64,000 nt of DNA, from positions 186,001 to 250,000 of the forward strand of contig CANMSO010000002.1 of NCBI GenBank assembly GCA_947500545.1. The letters are read 5' to 3'. Origin of the DNA: an uncultured Aquimarina sp. (GTDB lineage: Bacteria > Bacteroidota > Bacteroidia > Flavobacteriales > Flavobacteriaceae). Of this stretch, positions 17,278 to 27,189 are shown in pieces. Every line of letters starts with the position of its first letter. Within the stretch, counting starts at the first letter, position 1. The position numbers and the translations under genes are program-made. The notes below the pieces were generated by a model. The model searched no databases. It saw only the letters and a list, made by a program, of their open reading frames with translations, and had not been told where the DNA came from.

Positions 17278-20052
17278 ATGGATAAATATTCATTTTTGAA
17301 TGCGGCTAATACCGCATTTTTTGCAGATTTATATGATCAATATTTACAAAGTCCTGATAGTGTAGAACCTAGTTGGAGGGCTTTTTTTCAAGGATTTGAT
17401 TTTGGTTTAGAAAACTCCAATGGTTCTGGAGAAACTGTGTATGTTGAAAAAGAATCGGGAGAAACTACAACTGTTCCCGAAAGTGTTCAGAAAGAGTTTC
17501 AGGTCGTTCGATTAATTGATGGGTATAGAACTCGAGGTCACTTGTTTACTAAAACAAACCCAGTACGAGATCGAAGAAAATATTCACCTTCATTGGCATT
17601 AGAAAATTTTGGACTTAGTCAAGGAGATCTTAATACTGTTTTTAACGCAGGAGAGATTATTGATATTGGGCCGAATACACTAAGTAATATTATCGTTCAT
17701 TTAGAACAGATATATTGTGATTCTATAGGTATAGAATACATGTATATCCGTAATCCGGAAGAACGAGAATGGATTCAATCCAGAGTTAATTTTAATACCA
17801 ATAGGACCAAATTTTCATCAGATCAAAAGAAACATATTCTTAAAAAACTAAACCAGGCAGTTTCATTTGAAAGTTTTTTACACACCAAGTATGTAGGGCA
17901 AAAGCGATTTTCTCTTGAAGGGGGTGAATCTCTTATCCCTGCACTTGATGCATTAGTAGAAAAAGCCGCAGATCATGGTGTTAAAGAGTTTGTAATGGGT
18001 ATGGCTCATCGTGGTCGTCTTAGTACGCTTACTAATATATTTGGAAAAAGCCCTAAAGATATTTTTAGTGAGTTTGATGGTAAAGATTATGAAGAAACCG
18101 TTTTTGATGGTGATGTAAAATACCACCTGGGTTGGACATCAAAACGTAAAACAGATTCTGGTAAGGATATAAATATGAATATTGCGCCAAACCCTTCGCA
18201 TTTAGAGACTGTAGGTGCTGTCGTAGAAGGTATTACCAGGGCAAAGCAAGATCGTCACTATCAAGAAAACGCATCGGCAGTACTACCAATTGTTGTGCAT
18301 GGTGATGCAGCAGTAGCTGGTCAGGGACTGGTATATGAGATTGTTCAGATGGCAAAATTAGATGGATATAAAACCGAAGGTACTATTCATATTGTAGTAA
18401 ATAACCAGATTGGTTTTACCACAAATTATTTGGATGCCAGATCATCTACGTATTGTACAGATGTCGGTAAAGTAACGCTATCTCCTGTACTTCATGTAAA
18501 TGCAGATGATGCAGAAGCTGTAGTGCATGCGGCCAATTTTGCATTAGATTTTAGAATGACATTTAAGCGTGACGTATTTATAGATCTATTAGGATATCGT
18601 AAATATGGACATAACGAAGGTGATGAACCTCGTTTTACACAACCTAAATTATACAAGGCAATTGCTAAACATAAAAACCCTAGAGATATTTATGCCGAGA
18701 AATTAATCGCGGAAGGAATTATCGACAAGGAGTATGTGTCAATGCTTGAAAAAGAATACAAAGCATCTCTTGAAGAAGAGCTAGAAGATTCGCGTAAGCA
18801 AGAAAAAACGGTGATTACTCCATTTATGAAAGATGAATGGGCGGGCTATGTAAGGGTGCAAGAAGATGAAATGATGGAAGTGGTAGATACCACGTATCCA
18901 AAAGATAAGCTTACGGAGATTGCTGAAATTATTACTAAGCTTCCGGCAGATAAAAAGTTTCTTCGTAAAATTGAACGATTAATTGATCAAAGACGCAATA
19001 TGTTTTTTGAAAATGATCAATTAGATTGGGCAATGGGAGAGCTACTTGCGTTTGGTTCTTTATTGAAAGAAGGATATGATGTAAGAATGAGCGGACAGGA
19101 TGTCGAAAGAGGAACATTTTCTCACAGACATGCTGTTGTAAAAGTTGAAGATAGCGAGGAAGAAGTATTGTTGTTAAATAATCTTAAAGGAGATCAAGGA
19201 GATTTCTATATCTATAACTCATTACTATCAGAATATGGAGTTGTAGGCTTTGATTATGGATATGCTATGGCAAGTCCTGATACTTTGATGATATGGGAAG
19301 CACAATTTGGAGACTTCAGTAATGGAGCGCAAATTATGATTGACCAATATATTTCATCGGCAGAGGATAAGTGGAAATTACAAAATGGTTTGGTAATGCT
19401 GTTGCCGCACGGTTATGAAGGGCAGGGAGCAGAGCATTCTTCTGGTAGAATGGAAAGATATCTTCAGCTTTGTGCGAAGGATAATATGTTTGTGGCAGAT
19501 GTAACTACACCTGCAAATATGTTTCATTTGTTACGTAGACAAATGAAAGCTAAGTATCGCAAACCGCTAATTGTTTTTACACCAAAAAGTTTATTACGTC
19601 ATCCTAAAGCTGTTTCATCTGTTGAAGAATTTACAAATGGAAGTTTTCAAACAGTTATAGATGATCCAGAAGCAAAGGCTTCAAGTGTAAAATCACTTGT
19701 TTTTTGTACAGGTAAGTTTTATTATGATCTACTTGAAGAAAAAGAAAAGTTAGGAAGAAAAGATATCGCCTTAGTACGGATAGAACAGCTTTTCCCATTA
19801 CCTATTGCAGAAATGGATAAGTTGATCAAAAAATATAAGGTAAAGGATATTGTATGGGCGCAAGAGGAACCGCGTAATATGGGGGCACTAAGTCATATGT
19901 TAATGAATTATGAAACTGCAAGAAGTTTTAGATTTGCCAGCAGAAGACCTTATGGAGCACCAGCAGCAGGATCTGCTACACGATCCAGAAGAAGACATCA
20001 GGAAGTAATAGATTATGTGTTTGATGAAACAAAGAATAACCAAAGAAGATAA
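17278..20052 (+). CDS. sucA: 2-oxoglutarate dehydrogenase E1 component
   Basis: This thiamine-diphosphate enzyme decarboxylates 2-oxoglutarate in the TCA cycle and passes the succinyl group to E2. At 924 residues it has the normal full length. Features include the N-terminal E2-contact helix (FLNAANTAFFADLYDQYLQS), the TPP domain with FVMGMAHRGRLSTL, VHGDAAVAGQG and VNNQIGFTT, the pyrimidine-binding half (GDFSNGAQIMIDQYI, LPHGYEGQGAEHSS) and a C-terminal transketolase-like domain (VWAQEEPRNMGA). The E2 gene follows 64 bases downstream on the same strand. E3 (lpd) is not in the window. Confidence 0.97.
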   Translation: MDKYSFLNAANTAFFADLYDQYLQSPDSVEPSWRAFFQGFDFGLENSNGSGETVYVEKESGETTTVPESVQKEFQVVRLIDGYRTRGHLFTKTNPVRDRRKYSPSLALENFGLSQGDLNTVFNAGEIIDIGPNTLSNIIVHLEQIYCDSIGIEYMYIRNPEEREWIQSRVNFNTNRTKFSSDQKKHILKKLNQAVSFESFLHTKYVGQKRFSLEGGESLIPALDALVEKAADHGVKEFVMGMAHRGRLSTLTNIFGKSPKDIFSEFDGKDYEETVFDGDVKYHLGWTSKRKTDSGKDINMNIAPNPSHLETVGAVVEGITRAKQDRHYQENASAVLPIVVHGDAAVAGQGLVYEIVQMAKLDGYKTEGTIHIVVNNQIGFTTNYLDARSSTYCTDVGKVTLSPVLHVNADDAEAVVHAANFALDFRMTFKRDVFIDLLGYRKYGHNEGDEPRFTQPKLYKAIAKHKNPRDIYAEKLIAEGIIDKEYVSMLEKEYKASLEEELEDSRKQEKTVITPFMKDEWAGYVRVQEDEMMEVVDTTYPKDKLTEIAEIITKLPADKKFLRKIERLIDQRRNMFFENDQLDWAMGELLAFGSLLKEGYDVRMSGQDVERGTFSHRHAVVKVEDSEEEVLLLNNLKGDQGDFYIYNSLLSEYGVVGFDYGYAMASPDTLMIWEAQFGDFSNGAQIMIDQYISSAEDKWKLQNGLVMLLPHGYEGQGAEHSSGRMERYLQLCAKDNMFVADVTTPANMFHLLRRQMKAKYRKPLIVFTPKSLLRHPKAVSSVEEFTNGSFQTVIDDPEAKASSVKSLVFCTGKFYYDLLEEKEKLGRKDIALVRIEQLFPLPIAEMDKLIKKYKVKDIVWAQEEPRNMGALSHMLMNYETARSFRFASRRPYGAPAAGSATRSRRRHQEVIDYVFDETKNNQRR

Positions 20053-20116
20053 ATTTAGTAAGTAACTGTAGATTAAAAGTTTTTTAAAAACTTATACAAA
20101 GGATAAATTCAGAATT

Positions 20117-21331
20117 ATGGCTTTAGAAATGAAAGTCCCATCACCGGGAGAGTCCATTACAGAAGTAGAAATAGCACAATGGCTTGTAGAGAATGGTGAT
20201 TATGTAGAAAAAGATCAGGCAATTGCCGAAGTAGATAGTGACAAAGCGACATTAGAATTACCGGCAGAAGCTAGCGGGGTCATTACCCTTATGGCAGAAG
20301 AAGGTGATGCTGTTGCAGTAGGACAAGTAGTTTGTCTTATTGATACTGATGCTGCAAAACCGGATGGTGATGCACCGGCAGCAGAGACTCCAAAAGTTGA
20401 AGAGAAAAAAGAAGCTCCAGCTCCAGTTGCAGCTCCGGCTAAGACAGAAACATATGCTTCAGGAACGGCTTCTCCGGCGGCTAAAAAAGTACTTGCAGAA
20501 AAAGGAATTGATGCATCACAAGTAAAAGGAACGGGTCGTGACGGACGTATTACTAAAGCTGATGCAGTAGATGCAAAACCATCATTAGGAACTCCTGGAT
20601 TAGGAAGTAGAGGAGAGGCGCGTAAGAAATTATCGATGCTTCGTCGTAAAGTTGCAGAACGCCTAGTTTCGGTAAAGAATGAGACAGCAATGCTTACCAC
20701 GTTTAACGAGGTAGATATGCAACCAATATTCGACTTACGTAGTAAATACAAAGAGAACTTTAAAAGTAAGCACGGAGTGAGTCTCGGGTTCATGTCGTTC
20801 TTTACTCTAGCTTGTGTAAGAGCATTAAAAATGTATCCAGCGGTAAACTCTATGATCGATGGTGATTTTATGGTGTCATACGATTTCCAGGATATTAGTA
20901 TTGCAGTTTCTGGTCCTAAAGGACTTATGGTTCCTGTAATACGTAATGCAGAGAATCTAAGCTTTAGAGGAGTAGAGTCTGAAGTAAAAAGATTAGCAAT
21001 AAGAGCTCGTGAAGGTCAGATAACTGTAGATGAAATGACAGGAGGTACGTTTACGATTACTAATGGAGGTGTATTTGGTAGTATGTTATCTACACCAATC
21101 ATTAATCCACCACAGAGTGCAATTTTAGGAATGCATAATATTGTAGAACGTCCGATTGTGAGAGATGGACAAATTGTAGTTGCCCCAATTATGTATGTGG
21201 CGTTATCATATGATCATAGAATCATAGATGGTAAGGAATCGGTAGGGTTCTTGGTTGCTGTAAAAGAAGCGCTAGAAAATCCTGAAGAATTGTTGATGGA
21301 CAATAATATCACTAGAGCATTAGAAATGTAA
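20117..21331 (+). CDS. sucB: dihydrolipoyllysine succinyltransferase (2-oxoglutarate dehydrogenase E2)
   Basis: This 404-residue protein forms the core of the 2-oxoglutarate dehydrogenase complex and makes succinyl-CoA. Domains in order: an N-terminal lipoyl domain ([11 protein letters not shown], lipoyl Lys43), an Ala/Pro/Glu-rich linker, an E3/E1-binding domain ([27 protein letters not shown]), and the catalytic acyltransferase domain ending with [11 protein letters not shown] (active-site His367) and [13 protein letters not shown]. It follows sucA and is closed by the terminator at 21355-21384. Confidence 0.97.
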   Translation: MALEMKVPSPGESITEVEIAQWLVENGDYVEKDQAIAEVDSDKATLELPAEASGVITLMAEEGDAVAVGQVVCLIDTDAAKPDGDAPAAETPKVEEKKEAPAPVAAPAKTETYASGTASPAAKKVLAEKGIDASQVKGTGRDGRITKADAVDAKPSLGTPGLGSRGEARKKLSMLRRKVAERLVSVKNETAMLTTFNEVDMQPIFDLRSKYKENFKSKHGVSLGFMSFFTLACVRALKMYPAVNSMIDGDFMVSYDFQDISIAVSGPKGLMVPVIRNAENLSFRGVESEVKRLAIRAREGQITVDEMTGGTFTITNGGVFGSMLSTPIINPPQSAILGMHNIVERPIVRDGQIVVAPIMYVALSYDHRIIDGKESVGFLVAVKEALENPEELLMDNNITRALEM

Positions 21332-21354
21332 TAGTTTTAAATTAGTTATATAAT

Positions 21355-21384
21355 AAAACCTCTATTCGCAAGAACAGAGGTTTT
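21355..21384 (+). terminator. Terminator after sucA-sucB
   Basis: A 9-bp stem (AAAACCTCT / AGAGGTTTT) with a 12-base loop is followed by more T residues, 24 bases after the sucB stop. Confidence 0.85.
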
Positions 21385-21421
21385 TTATTTGTTCAGGATT
21401 CAGTTTTCTTTAATATAATTT

Positions 21422-22030
21422 TTAAGCAATGGATTTCTTATACATAGTGAAAAAGAAAAATGGAAGATAACCAACTGTAAAAACAAAAGCTCCAGCAAGT
21501 AACAATACTTCTGCACCTTGTAAATGCATTAATTTGAATAGACCAGATAATCCCGTTATAACTGCTGCAATTAGCCCTAAAATAATTTTCATTCTCTCAG
21601 AAATTGCTTTAGAGATGGCAACCTTATACTTTTCAAAAGCAAATAGCGGCATGAAAACTAATAGAAGGGTCAAAAATCCTATTGTAAAAAGTATATTGGC
21701 TCCTGGGTACCATAGTAATTTAAAAGTGATTCCCGTTGCTAGTGTTACAGAGCCAATAAAGCCGATTAAATACATTAATTTCTTCATAAGTAAAATTCGT
21801 TTAGCGTTTAATAAAAAAATTGTTTTACGTTCTATATTAATTAAGCCATTAGGAGCTAAATCTGTAATGGCTTCTTGTAATAGATGGTCAAATGATTTTC
21901 CTTTTCCGAGTTCACTTTCTATAACACAGCATAAATGATCTACTATATCATCACGTAGTGAAAGTATTTTTAAACCTTGACTATCTACGTAGTTACGTAC
22001 AATATCTTCCTGTTTAGAGGTTAATTTCAT
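21422..22030 (-). CDS. membrane protein, partner of a PadR regulator (HAAS-like N-terminus)
   Basis: The 202-residue protein has a soluble N-terminal helical domain (about 1-75: QEDIVRNYVDSQGLKILSLR, DDIVDHLCCVIESELGKG) and four hydrophobic segments (about 82-100, 108-128, 142-165, 172-195). This order resembles the HAAS-type domain plus membrane segments often encoded next to PadR regulators. The start codon overlaps the padR stop by 4 bases (ATGA), so the pair is translationally coupled. It may sense something at the membrane or be the target of the PadR protein. The exact function is unknown. Confidence 0.75.
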   Translation of the reverse strand: MKLTSKQEDIVRNYVDSQGLKILSLRDDIVDHLCCVIESELGKGKSFDHLLQEAITDLAPNGLINIERKTIFLLNAKRILLMKKLMYLIGFIGSVTLATGITFKLLWYPGANILFTIGFLTLLLVFMPLFAFEKYKVAISKAISERMKIILGLIAAVITGLSGLFKLMHLQGAEVLLLAGAFVFTVGYLPFFFFTMYKKSIA

Positions 22031-22365
22031 ATAGGTTTTAATTGATTAAAAACAACTTTATTCAAGGTGGCTATAAAGTCTTTGAGCTCTTCAAGATGTA
22101 TGACTTTCTCCTTTTTTCCTTTAGGTGTTAAGAAGTAATATTTTCTTACCCTTTTTCCAATATGTACTTCCTCAAAAGATAATAATCCGTCTTTGGCCAT
22201 TTTCTGAAGTGCAGGATATAATGAGCCATCCTTTAATAAGATCTTCTCATTAGAGAGCTCTTTTACTCTTTTGAAAATTTCATAACCGTACATTCGACCG
22301 TTTTCTGATAGTAAATTCAGAATAATAACAGAAAGTGTTCCTTTAAGAAGTTCTTTTGAATACAT
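22027..22365 (-). CDS. PadR-family transcriptional regulator
   Basis: At 112 residues this is a short PadR regulator: a winged helix-turn-helix with the family pattern ELLKGTLSVIILNLLSENG, MYGYEIFKRVKEL, GSLYPALQKMAKDGLL and the wing RKYYFLTPKGKKE. It binds DNA as a dimer in this family. It is coupled by a 4-base overlap to the membrane-protein gene and probably represses that two-gene operon. The effector is unknown. Confidence 0.9.
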   Translation of the reverse strand: MYSKELLKGTLSVIILNLLSENGRMYGYEIFKRVKELSNEKILLKDGSLYPALQKMAKDGLLSFEEVHIGKRVRKYYFLTPKGKKEKVIHLEELKDFIATLNKVVFNQLKPI

Positions 22366-22493
22366 AGGTCAAATATACATAAAATAACAATACATCATAA
22401 TTCTAGGTATTAATATTTTAAAATGTATCTATATATCGAAACTAAGTTGCGATAATGGTTTTTGTGTGACTTATTGTGTGAAGGTTGTTTTTC

Positions 22494-23420
22494 TTACCCA
22501 ATAATCATTTCAGAATAAGGAATGATAGTGGTGTATCCTTTGTCCTTAAAATAACTCATGTCATTTTCTGATCCCGTTACCAGAACAAAATCTCCGCCCC
22601 AACCACCTAAACTTTTAATGCTTCCAGAGTAATCAGAGAATAACAAGGATTTCACCGTAGGAGTTTTTATAATTTTAGAAATTATTTCCTCGTGAGCGTC
22701 AATTAACTTTTGAAATTCAGTAATGGTAGAGCAATCTAATAGTTTAGTTGTAATTTCTTTTACCGTTGCTTCGGCCTTGTCAAAATCTTTTAATGGTAGA
22801 GATTGATATCGTTTTATAGATTCTTTACTATCTTGTTTTTGGTTTAAGTAAACAAAGAATAAGTTTTCTTTGAATGACGGATCAAAATTCACCTCTTTGA
22901 TAGTTGGTTTTCCTTCACTGCGTTTGTATAATATTGGTGTATCGTTCTGTGCGCATGCAATATCATATCCACTGCCTCCAAAACTATTTTCTAATAAACT
23001 AAAGGCGTCTACTTTTGCCCATTGAGCAATATTATTAATTAGAGTAGAGGAAGACCCAAGTCCCCATTGGCGATGAAACTCCAGCTTGTTTTCAACAATG
23101 TACCCTTTGTCATCTGCAAGAAAATTAGGGTTTAACTCTTTTGCGGCATTTAGAATATTTGTCAGCGTAGCTGCTATGCCATTTTCTTCATTACTGGTTT
23201 CAATTTGTTGGATGGTATTGTTTTCTTGTACTAGCTCAGTTTCAAACCAACAGTTTCCATTTTCGTCAACGCTTTTCCAGTGAATTTTATTTGTTTCATT
23301 TTCTTCTACAAATAGCCATTGCCCTTTTTTAGTTGGAACTGCCAATGCGCTAACGCCATCTAGCACTAAATACTCTGCGGTAATTAGCAATTTTCCATGA
23401 CTGTAGAATGATTTTTTCAT
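22494..23420 (-). CDS. GHMP kinase of the GYDIA type, mevalonate-pathway candidate
   Basis: The 308-residue protein belongs to the GHMP small-molecule kinases. The ATP-binding motif GLGSSS is at 120-125, and the name-giving GYDIA (FGGSGYDIACAQ) at 151-155. The C-terminal SLGGWGGDFVLVTG stretch is the glycine-rich third motif. The gene lies 27 bases after HMG-CoA reductase on the same strand, so it probably phosphorylates mevalonate or phosphomevalonate for isoprenoid synthesis. The precise substrate is inferred from the neighbour, not from active-site residues. Confidence 0.85.
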   Translation of the reverse strand: MKKSFYSHGKLLITAEYLVLDGVSALAVPTKKGQWLFVEENETNKIHWKSVDENGNCWFETELVQENNTIQQIETSNEENGIAATLTNILNAAKELNPNFLADDKGYIVENKLEFHRQWGLGSSSTLINNIAQWAKVDAFSLLENSFGGSGYDIACAQNDTPILYKRSEGKPTIKEVNFDPSFKENLFFVYLNQKQDSKESIKRYQSLPLKDFDKAEATVKEITTKLLDCSTITEFQKLIDAHEEIISKIIKTPTVKSLLFSDYSGSIKSLGGWGGDFVLVTGSENDMSYFKDKGYTTIIPYSEMIIG

Positions 23421-23447
23421 GTGTTGGTTTTAATTGTATTGGTTTTG

Positions 23448-24764
23448 TTATGCCCTTAGTTTTTCAATCTGTGTAACTACATCACTATGAGTAACCGCAT
23501 TTGTTTTAAAATATTTTATAAGATGCTCTTTTTCGCTTTTGGTTGCTTCAAATTGATTTAGAATATTCATAAGGTGCATTTTCATGTGTCCTTGCTGAAT
23601 GCCTGTTGTGATAAGTGAGTTTATAGCGGCAAAATTTTGAGCCAGACCTGCTACAGCAGTAATTTCCATCAATTTTTCAGCATTGGGTTTCCCTAAAAGT
23701 TCTAGTGCTAGTTTCACCAAAGGATGTAAATTAGTTAGCCCCCCAACGGTTCCTAAAGCAAGAGGTATTTCTATAGAAAAAATAAATGCATCATTTTTTA
23801 TTTCTGCGTGAGTGAGACTGGTATACTTACCATTTCTTGATGCATAGGCATGGGCCCCCGCTTCAATCGCTCTAAAGTCATTTCCCGTCGCAAGTACGAC
23901 AGCATCTATGCCATTCATGATACCTTTATTATGTGTCACCGCACGATAAGGTTCTACTTCGGCAATGCGCACAGCTCTCACAAATTTTTGAGCATATTGT
24001 AATGAAGAAAGCTGACTGGTATTGGGTAGCTCCTGTATAGCACATGATACAGATGCTTTTACCAAGCACTCTGGCACATAATTAGACAAAATACTCATGA
24101 TGATTTCAATGTCTTTTTCTGTTTCAGAAAAGTTGGTGTATTTTTTGGCTTCGACTACCAATGTTTTTGCAAATTGCTCTAGGCAAGAATTTATGAAATT
24201 GGCTCCCATTGCATCTGCGGTCTCAAATGTGCAATGTAATTGATAATAATTGTCTATCTCTAGGCCTTTATTTATAAGTTCGATTGCTCTTACACCACCG
24301 CCTCGCTTTTCCATGTTTTTGGTAATCCCCGACACAGAATTTAATAATTCGGGTTTAATCAAATTAAAGAATTTTTGCAGTTTTTCAGGAGTTCCGGTAT
24401 GCATAAAATGTACCTGCCCAACTTTTATAGTTGACACAACTTTCGCTTTAAAACCACCACGTGTTTGCCAGAATTTAGCAGCTTTGCTGGCTGCTGCGAC
24501 TACCGAACTTTCCTCAATTGTCATTGGCAGGGTATAGCGCTTATCGTTAATTAAAAAATTTGGAGCGACAGAAAAAGGTAAGTAATAGTTAGAAATTGTA
24601 TTTTCGGTAAACTCATCATGAAGCTGCTGAAGCTGTTCATTAGAATTCCAATAGGTCACAAGCGTATCTATAGCGTTTTTATCATTACTAAAATGATGTT
24701 CTGTTAACCATTTAATTTTATCTTTCTTAGAAAGCTTTGAAAATCCAGAAACTACTGGTGCCAT
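23448..24764 (-). CDS. hydroxymethylglutaryl-CoA reductase, degradative (class II) type
   Basis: This 438-residue enzyme interconverts HMG-CoA and mevalonate. Class II features: no membrane anchor, MTIEESSVVAAASKAA (catalytic Glu near residue 84), EKRGGGVRAIEL, DAMGAN at 184-189, VVLATGNDFRAIEAGAHAYA, GTVGG, GLAQNFAA and the C-terminal GHMKMH region bearing the catalytic His. Although this class was first described in mevalonate degradation, the adjacent GHMP kinase gene suggests a biosynthetic role here. Cofactor preference (NADH or NADPH) cannot be read by eye. Confidence 0.95.
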   Translation of the reverse strand: MAPVVSGFSKLSKKDKIKWLTEHHFSNDKNAIDTLVTYWNSNEQLQQLHDEFTENTISNYYLPFSVAPNFLINDKRYTLPMTIEESSVVAAASKAAKFWQTRGGFKAKVVSTIKVGQVHFMHTGTPEKLQKFFNLIKPELLNSVSGITKNMEKRGGGVRAIELINKGLEIDNYYQLHCTFETADAMGANFINSCLEQFAKTLVVEAKKYTNFSETEKDIEIIMSILSNYVPECLVKASVSCAIQELPNTSQLSSLQYAQKFVRAVRIAEVEPYRAVTHNKGIMNGIDAVVLATGNDFRAIEAGAHAYASRNGKYTSLTHAEIKNDAFIFSIEIPLALGTVGGLTNLHPLVKLALELLGKPNAEKLMEITAVAGLAQNFAAINSLITTGIQQGHMKMHLMNILNQFEATKSEKEHLIKYFKTNAVTHSDVVTQIEKLRA

Positions 24765-24787
24765 TGTATCTTAATATTTAGTGCATT

Positions 24788-24795
24788 CAAAGATA
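24788..24795 (-). promoter_or_regulatory. HMG-CoA reductase operon promoter, -7 element
   Basis: TATCTTTG on the minus strand matches TAnnTTTG exactly and lies 24 bases before the start codon. No clear TTG at -33. Confidence 0.5.
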
Positions 24796-25000
24796 CCATT
24801 CTGTTTTGTCATATGCATATTGGTGCAATCCAAAATTTCTTTTCAATTGATTTTGCAACAATGGGAATCTAATTTTATTTGATGATATGTTAAAAAAAAA
24901 GGCGTATGACACTAGATTTTTATTGTATTTAACAGCAATTGTTGTATTTTTCACGGATTTTTTAGTATTCTTGGCGTTAACAATTTATACATAGTATGAT

Positions 25001-27172
25001 ATGAAGATTACAAAATTGTTTTTTGGAATTGCATTATTTATTGGGTTTGTAGCAATAGGGCAGAACAAAACTTTTGAACTAAATGAAATCTGGGGAGGGG
25101 CATTTAGTACAGAGGGATTACAATCATTACACTCTATGAAAAACGGAACACAATATTCTGTTTTAGAAAATGATCAGCTTTCTGGAGCTTCCAATATAGA
25201 GTTATATAATTATGATACAGGCGAAAAAACTAAGACATTGGTAAGTTCATCTTCTATAGAGGGGTTGAAATCATTTCAAGGGTATTCGTTTAGTAAAGAT
25301 GAAAGTCGAATTTTGCTTTCTAGCGAGATTGAACAAATCTATCGCCGTTCATACAAAGCGATTTATCATATTTATGATGTTCCTTCTAATGGGGTTTTTA
25401 AAATTAGCGATAAGAAAATCATGTCTCCAATGCTGTCTCCAGATGGGAATAAGGTAGCGTATATAATGGATAATAATGTTTATATGTTGAATTTTGTTAG
25501 CGGACAAGAAATTCAACTAACAGATGATGGTAAGAAAAATGAAATTATAAATGGGATAACTGACTGGGTATATGAAGAAGAATTTTCTTTTGTAAGAGCA
25601 TTTGACTGGAGTGCAGATAGTAACAAAGTCGCGTTCTTGAGATTTGATGAAAGAGAGGTCCCTGAGTTTTCTATGGATGTGTATGGAAAAAACCTATATC
25701 AAACACAAGAGGTTTTTAAATACCCTAAGGCCGGAGAGAAAAACGCAAAGGTTTCTTTATTTATTGCAGATATTAATGCAATGACGTCTGATGAGGTCAA
25801 ACTGGGAGATTATAAAGATTTTTATATTCCACGAATTAAATGGACTGCTAATCCAGATATTTTGAGTGTACAGGTAATGAACAGACACCAAAACAATCTG
25901 GATTTAGTTTTTGTAGATGCTAAAACTAAAGCGCCAAAAATAGTGCTTAATGAAAAGGATGAGGCATATATTGATATTACAGATAATCTTACTTTTTTAG
26001 AAGACAATAGTTTCATCTGGACTAGTGAAAAAGATGGATTTAATCACATTTATCATTACTCGGCAACCGGAGAATTAATTAATCAAGTTACAAAGGGTAC
26101 TTGGGAGGTTACCGATTATTATGGGTATGATAAAAAGAACAAAAGGATACTGTATCAAAGTGTAGAAAACGGAAATATTAACCGTGATATTTATGCTATT
26201 ACATTAGATGGAAAAGATAAAAAGAGGTTAAGTACTAAAGAAGGATTCAATGATGCAGAGTTTAGTGCAGATTTTAGTGTGTACATAAATTATTTTTCTA
26301 ATGCCACCACTCCTTATGAATATACATTGAACAATGGAATGACAGGTAAAGTGGTGCGCGAAATTAAAAACAACAAAGAACTATCTGATAAACTAGCGCT
26401 GTACGACGTAAGATCTAAAGAATTTTCTACTATTGAAGTTAATGGAGAGACTTTAAATATGTGGGTGATAAAACCAAAGGATTTTGATCCAAAAAAGAAA
26501 TATCCATTATTTATGTTTCAATATTCAGGGCCAGGATCTCAAATGGTAAGAAACTCATGGAACACCTCTAATGATTATTGGTATATGATGTTGGCACAAC
26601 AAGGATATATAATAGCTTGTGTAGATGGCAAAGGAACCGGATTAAAAGGAGCTAAATTTAAGAAAGCAACACAAAATGATCTGGGTAATCTTGAAGTGCA
26701 AGATCAGATTGCTGCAGCAAAACAGCTTGGAGCTTTGGATTACATAGATGCTTCCCGAATTGGAATATGGGGATGGAGTTATGGTGGCTTTATGTCTAGT
26801 AATTGTCTTTTTAAAGGAGCTGATACCTTTAAAATGGCCATTGCCGTTGCTCCGGTAACAAGTTGGAGGTTTTATGATACGATCTATACGGAACGATATT
26901 TGAAGACTCCTCAAGAGAATGCTAAAGGATATGATACGAACTCACCAATTAATTTTGTAGATGGGTTAAAAGGAAAATTTCTATTAGTTCATGGTAGTGC
27001 AGATGATAATGTACATGTGCAAAATACGATGCAGTTGGTAGAGGCATTGGTACAGGCCAATAAAGATTTTGACTGGGCAGTGTATCCAGATAAAAACCAT
27101 GGAATTTATGGTGGTAATACTAGATTGCATTTATATAATAAAATGACAAACTTCATTAAAGAGAACTTATAA
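25001..27172 (+). CDS. S9-family peptidase, dipeptidyl-peptidase IV type
   Basis: This exported serine peptidase removes dipeptides from peptide N-termini. The 723-residue protein has a signal peptide (about 1-20, GFVAIGQNK), an eight-bladed propeller domain and a C-terminal alpha/beta-hydrolase domain. The catalytic triad is intact: Ser593 in GWSYGG, Asp668 in HGSADDNVH and His700 in DKNHGIYGG. The DWVYEEEF motif carries the Glu pair that holds the substrate amino terminus in DPP IV. It is followed 17 bases later by two peptide transporter genes, so released dipeptides could be taken up by these. Firm call. Confidence 0.95.
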   Translation: MKITKLFFGIALFIGFVAIGQNKTFELNEIWGGAFSTEGLQSLHSMKNGTQYSVLENDQLSGASNIELYNYDTGEKTKTLVSSSSIEGLKSFQGYSFSKDESRILLSSEIEQIYRRSYKAIYHIYDVPSNGVFKISDKKIMSPMLSPDGNKVAYIMDNNVYMLNFVSGQEIQLTDDGKKNEIINGITDWVYEEEFSFVRAFDWSADSNKVAFLRFDEREVPEFSMDVYGKNLYQTQEVFKYPKAGEKNAKVSLFIADINAMTSDEVKLGDYKDFYIPRIKWTANPDILSVQVMNRHQNNLDLVFVDAKTKAPKIVLNEKDEAYIDITDNLTFLEDNSFIWTSEKDGFNHIYHYSATGELINQVTKGTWEVTDYYGYDKKNKRILYQSVENGNINRDIYAITLDGKDKKRLSTKEGFNDAEFSADFSVYINYFSNATTPYEYTLNNGMTGKVVREIKNNKELSDKLALYDVRSKEFSTIEVNGETLNMWVIKPKDFDPKKKYPLFMFQYSGPGSQMVRNSWNTSNDYWYMMLAQQGYIIACVDGKGTGLKGAKFKKATQNDLGNLEVQDQIAAAKQLGALDYIDASRIGIWGWSYGGFMSSNCLFKGADTFKMAIAVAPVTSWRFYDTIYTERYLKTPQENAKGYDTNSPINFVDGLKGKFLLVHGSADDNVHVQNTMQLVEALVQANKDFDWAVYPDKNHGIYGGNTRLHLYNKMTNFIKENL

Positions 27173-27189
27173 TTAATTAAACAAACATA